Source: JBDHTO01 sp039808665
GTDB lineage: Bacteria; Pseudomonadota; Alphaproteobacteria; Paracaedibacterales; JAKBAR01
DNA length: 8,917 nucleotides
Direction of reading: 5' to 3'
Assembly: GCA_039808665.1 (NCBI GenBank)
Contig: JBDHTO010000050.1
Span: forward strand, 1 to 8,917
Part shown: piece after piece, positions 6,735 to 8,917 of the stretch
Position numbering within the stretch: the first letter of the stretch is position 1
Layout of the letters: the number at the start of each line of letters is the position of its first letter
The notes under the pieces: generated by a model
Told to the model about the DNA's origin: nothing
What the model saw: the letters and a program-made list of their open reading frames with translations, nothing else
Databases searched by the model: none
Position numbers and translations under genes: made by a program

Positions 6735-8498
6735 ATGGGGATTATTTTTATGCGCAGTAAGACAATGAACATACTTGGAACACTGGCTCTTTTCACATCT
6801 TTGACAAGTTTTGAATCTTCGCAAGTTTTTGCTGCGGCACCGGCAACAGCCGGGATGGTAATGCCACCTACTGTGGATTTTCAAAAGGGTTTTTCTGAAA
6901 TCGCAGAAAATGCTATACCCTCGGTTGTTAACGTTTCCACAACACAAATCATGGATAAAGGTCCCATGATGCAGTTCCCAGGAATGGGAGGAGGGGGAAA
7001 CCCCCTCGAGGATTTTTTTAAAGAGTTTATGGATCAACAAGATCGTCCTCGCCGTGTTCAATCCCTTGGGTCCGGTTTTATTATTAAAGTGACGGACAAA
7101 GAAGCTTTCATCATCACGAATTATCACGTTGTTGCAGATGCAAAAAAAGTGAGTATTATTTTGCACGATAAAACAGAAGTGGACGTCGTTCTTCACTCCT
7201 TTGACGATCGTACGGATCTTGGTGTTTTAAAGGTCAAACTCTCTGATCTTCCCGAAGGAAAGCGTAATTTGAGGGCACTTGAGTGGGGAGATTCAAATAC
7301 CGCAAAGGTAGGACATTTCGTTCTTGCGATTGGAAACCCCTTTGGTCTTGGAAGTACAGTGACATCTGGAATTATTTCTGGAAAGGGACGTGATATCGTT
7401 CTTCGCAATAAAAATAGAGCCACTGACTTTGTCGATGATTTTATTCAGCATCAAGCCCCAATCAATATGGGGAACTCAGGGGGAGCGCTTTTGAATACAG
7501 AAGGGAAAGTTGTGGGTATTAATACGGCAATTTTCTCCCCAAGTGGTGGAAATATCGGTATTGGTTTTGCGATTCCGTCTGCCCTTGCTAAATCAACGGT
7601 GGATCAACTTTTGCAATATGGTCGGACAAAACGCGGATGGCTGGGTGTGAGTATTCAGCCCTTGAGTCCGGAAGTTGCGGAAGCCCTTGGCAGGAAAGAA
7701 ATTCGTGGTGGTGTTGTAGCGGCTGTTGCTCCGAATAGTCCTGCAGAGAAAGCTGGAATCAGAGAAAGAGATATCATCATTGGTATCGATGGAAAATTAT
7801 TGGACGATCACAACCGGATCACTCGTGTTGTGGGTGAGACTGAAGTTGGTAAAACTATTGATGTCAAGGTTTTGCGCGATAATGATAGGGGGGAGAAATC
7901 TGAGGTTGACCTTAAAGTTGTTGTGGGTGAGTTCCCCTCTAATCTTGCGGCGGCGGCTTCTGTTACTGATGACAAGCAAGATATGGCCCAGGGGAAAACC
8001 GCAGAATTTTTAGGTATGCGTGTCGCGGAACTTCCGAAAAATATGGCCAATACTGATAAAGCGAAACCACTTTCAGGGATTGTTGTTATTGATGTGAAAG
8101 AGTCCAGCAGCGCCGATGATAGCCAACTTCGTAAGGGAGATATTCTCACAGAAGTGAACGTGACAAAAATCACATCTCCTGAGCAAGCTGCAAAAATCGT
8201 TGAGGATGCAAAAAAAGCGGGCCGTGGTAGTGTTGTCTTTACGGTTATTCGCCAAGGATTCCCCCCACAATTTGTGTCTGTGGAATTTAAATCCCTTTCT
8301 GAGTCTTCTATTACAGAATCGAAGGAAGGCGAGGTGGCTAAGGTAGAAAAGCCTAAAGAGGACGCAAAACCAGAAGATGCTAACCTTAAAAATGAAAAAA
8401 GGAACCTTTTGGACAAAGCGATCGATAAACTCCAAGACCTTCAAAAGGGGATGAAGAAAGAGGATAAAAAAGACGCTGCTGGGGCACCGGCTGCTTAA
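6735..8498 (+). CDS. degP: periplasmic serine protease/chaperone DegP (HtrA family)
   Basis: This HtrA protease degrades or holds misfolded envelope proteins. From the ATG at 6735 it has 587 residues, over 100 more than E. coli DegP (474). The signal peptide ends near VFAAAP (31-36). A Gly/Met-rich LA-type loop (about 74-108) precedes the trypsin-like domain, with His131 in TNYHVV, Asp161 in RTDLGVL and Ser248 in GNSGGAL as catalytic triad. PDZ1 covers about 300-395 (RGWLGVSIQPL) and PDZ2 about 424-518. The extra length is partly a Lys/Glu/Asp-rich tail (about 520-587) ending in AAGAPAA. No cysteine is present, so the disulfide of the E. coli LA loop is absent. The start may instead be the ATG at 6750, which has GGGGA 8 bases before it and gives a cleaner signal peptide. 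The gene follows hflC by 5 bases in the same operon. Confidence 0.96.
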   Translation: MGIIFMRSKTMNILGTLALFTSLTSFESSQVFAAAPATAGMVMPPTVDFQKGFSEIAENAIPSVVNVSTTQIMDKGPMMQFPGMGGGGNPLEDFFKEFMDQQDRPRRVQSLGSGFIIKVTDKEAFIITNYHVVADAKKVSIILHDKTEVDVVLHSFDDRTDLGVLKVKLSDLPEGKRNLRALEWGDSNTAKVGHFVLAIGNPFGLGSTVTSGIISGKGRDIVLRNKNRATDFVDDFIQHQAPINMGNSGGALLNTEGKVVGINTAIFSPSGGNIGIGFAIPSALAKSTVDQLLQYGRTKRGWLGVSIQPLSPEVAEALGRKEIRGGVVAAVAPNSPAEKAGIRERDIIIGIDGKLLDDHNRITRVVGETEVGKTIDVKVLRDNDRGEKSEVDLKVVVGEFPSNLAAAASVTDDKQDMAQGKTAEFLGMRVAELPKNMANTDKAKPLSGIVVIDVKESSSADDSQLRKGDILTEVNVTKITSPEQAAKIVEDAKKAGRGSVVFTVIRQGFPPQFVSVEFKSLSESSITESKEGEVAKVEKPKEDAKPEDANLKNEKRNLLDKAIDKLQDLQKGMKKEDKKDAAGAPAA

Positions 8499-8518
8499 AG
8501 ACTCATCTTAGGAGTTTT
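8497..8518. terminator. weak hairpin between convergent degP and alkyltransferase genes
   Basis: In the 18-base gap, ACTC (8501-8504) can pair with GAGT (8512-8515). AAA (8497-8499) can pair with TTT (8516-8518) across a single bulged G, giving A-rich and T-rich ends suited to both directions. The stem is short, so a role as shared bidirectional terminator is only suggested by position. Confidence 0.25.
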
Positions 8519-8917
8519 AAGAAAATTTTTGTTCATGGGTGAGGAGCCACTGCTTTCTTGTGGTTCCCCCTCCATATCCTCCAAGATGACCGTTGGTGTT
8601 GATAATACGGTGACAGGGGATGATGATGCTCAACCTGTTTGCACCATTCGCATTTGCAACGGCACGGTAGGATTTTGGGTTGCCCACAGAAATAGCCTGA
8701 GATTGATAGCTTCGTGTTTCTCCATAAGGAATTGTTAAAAGGGCATGCCACGCCTTTTGTTGAAAGGGTGTACCCTTTATATGAATGGGCGTTTTGAAGG
8801 TTTTGAGTGTGCCATTAAAGTACTGGGATAACTCGTCCTCTATTGATTCCAAAATGGCGTTTTTTCCCGAAGAAAGGTCTTGCCCGGGATTTTTCTCAAG
8901 AGAATCAATTCTCTTGA
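8517..8917 (-). CDS. ogt: methylated-DNA--protein-cysteine S-methyltransferase, 5' end outside window
   Basis: The protein is a suicide DNA-repair protein that moves the alkyl group from O6-alkylguanine to its own cysteine. The visible 132 residues include GTPFQQKAWHALLTIPYGETRSY, the recognition-helix region RAVANANGANRL, the acceptor-cysteine motif IIPCHRII, and the C-terminal GYGGGTTRKQWLL. The frame stays open to the window edge, so the gene is partial. A TTG at 8852 could be read as a start, but that would leave only 79 residues before the acceptor Cys, whereas E. coli Ogt has about 138, so the true start is probably beyond 8917. The sequence style, with a GTPFQQ..W core after an ELxxYFxG segment, also fits the C-terminal half of Ada-type fusions, so an N-terminal regulator domain outside the window is possible. 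The gene is convergent with degP, 18 bases apart. Confidence 0.93.
   Translation of the reverse strand, partial: KRIDSLEKNPGQDLSSGKNAILESIEDELSQYFNGTLKTFKTPIHIKGTPFQQKAWHALLTIPYGETRSYQSQAISVGNPKSYRAVANANGANRLSIIIPCHRIINTNGHLGGYGGGTTRKQWLLTHEQKFS
8896..8917. repeat. 10-bp perfect inverted repeat at window edge
   Basis: TCAAGAGAAT (8896-8905) is followed by CA and then its exact reverse complement, ATTCTCTTGA (8908-8917). The palindrome ends exactly at the edge of the window and may continue. It lies within the open frame of the alkyltransferase gene, where it encodes a Lys-Arg-Ile-Asp-Ser-Leu-Glu-Lys segment. Confidence 0.7.

Noticed and set aside
7808..8416. Open frame of 202 codons on the minus strand opposite degP
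   Set aside because: Ser/Thr/Phe-rich translation produced by the reverse complement of the PDZ and Lys/Glu tail codons; degP is certain here.

Overview
The window looks like a chromosomal segment of an alphaproteobacterium with AT-rich spacers. The order hflK-hflC-degP with miaA close by resembles the conserved block of many alphaproteobacteria. The modest GC content, an AmpG-type permease and two unrecognised secreted proteins would fit a host-associated lineage of the Holosporales/Rickettsiales type. That placement is inferred from gene content and style, not from a search.

Left part (1-2290, minus strand): a muropeptide-permease-like MFS gene (ampG-like) runs directly into miaA, the tRNA A37 prenyltransferase gene, with stop and start codons abutting. 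Middle part (2393-4578, minus strand): two genes encode proteins with signal peptides. One is a 352-residue protein with the His...Glu...Cys layout of permuted papain-like (YiiX/NlpC-P60 type) hydrolases, and it ends in a eukaryotic-style CaaX box, Cys-Cys-Thr-Ile-Leu. It is followed by a strong intrinsic terminator. The other is a 318-residue protein of no recognised family. Right part (4684-8498, plus strand): hflK, hflC and degP form a tight operon for membrane and periplasmic protein quality control. At the right edge a 5'-incomplete O6-alkylguanine-DNA alkyltransferase gene converges on degP from the other strand.

HflK and HflC are predicted to form the membrane cage that controls FtsH, and DegP handles misfolded proteins in the periplasm. 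AmpG-like import and MiaA modification are separate housekeeping functions that share a transcript. The two secreted proteins are the least conventional genes. The CaaX-bearing one is the strongest candidate for something new: a secreted cysteine hydrolase that a eukaryotic host could lipidate and anchor to its membranes. No RNA gene, CRISPR array, insertion sequence or attachment site was seen. No gene-free stretch exceeds about 170 bases.
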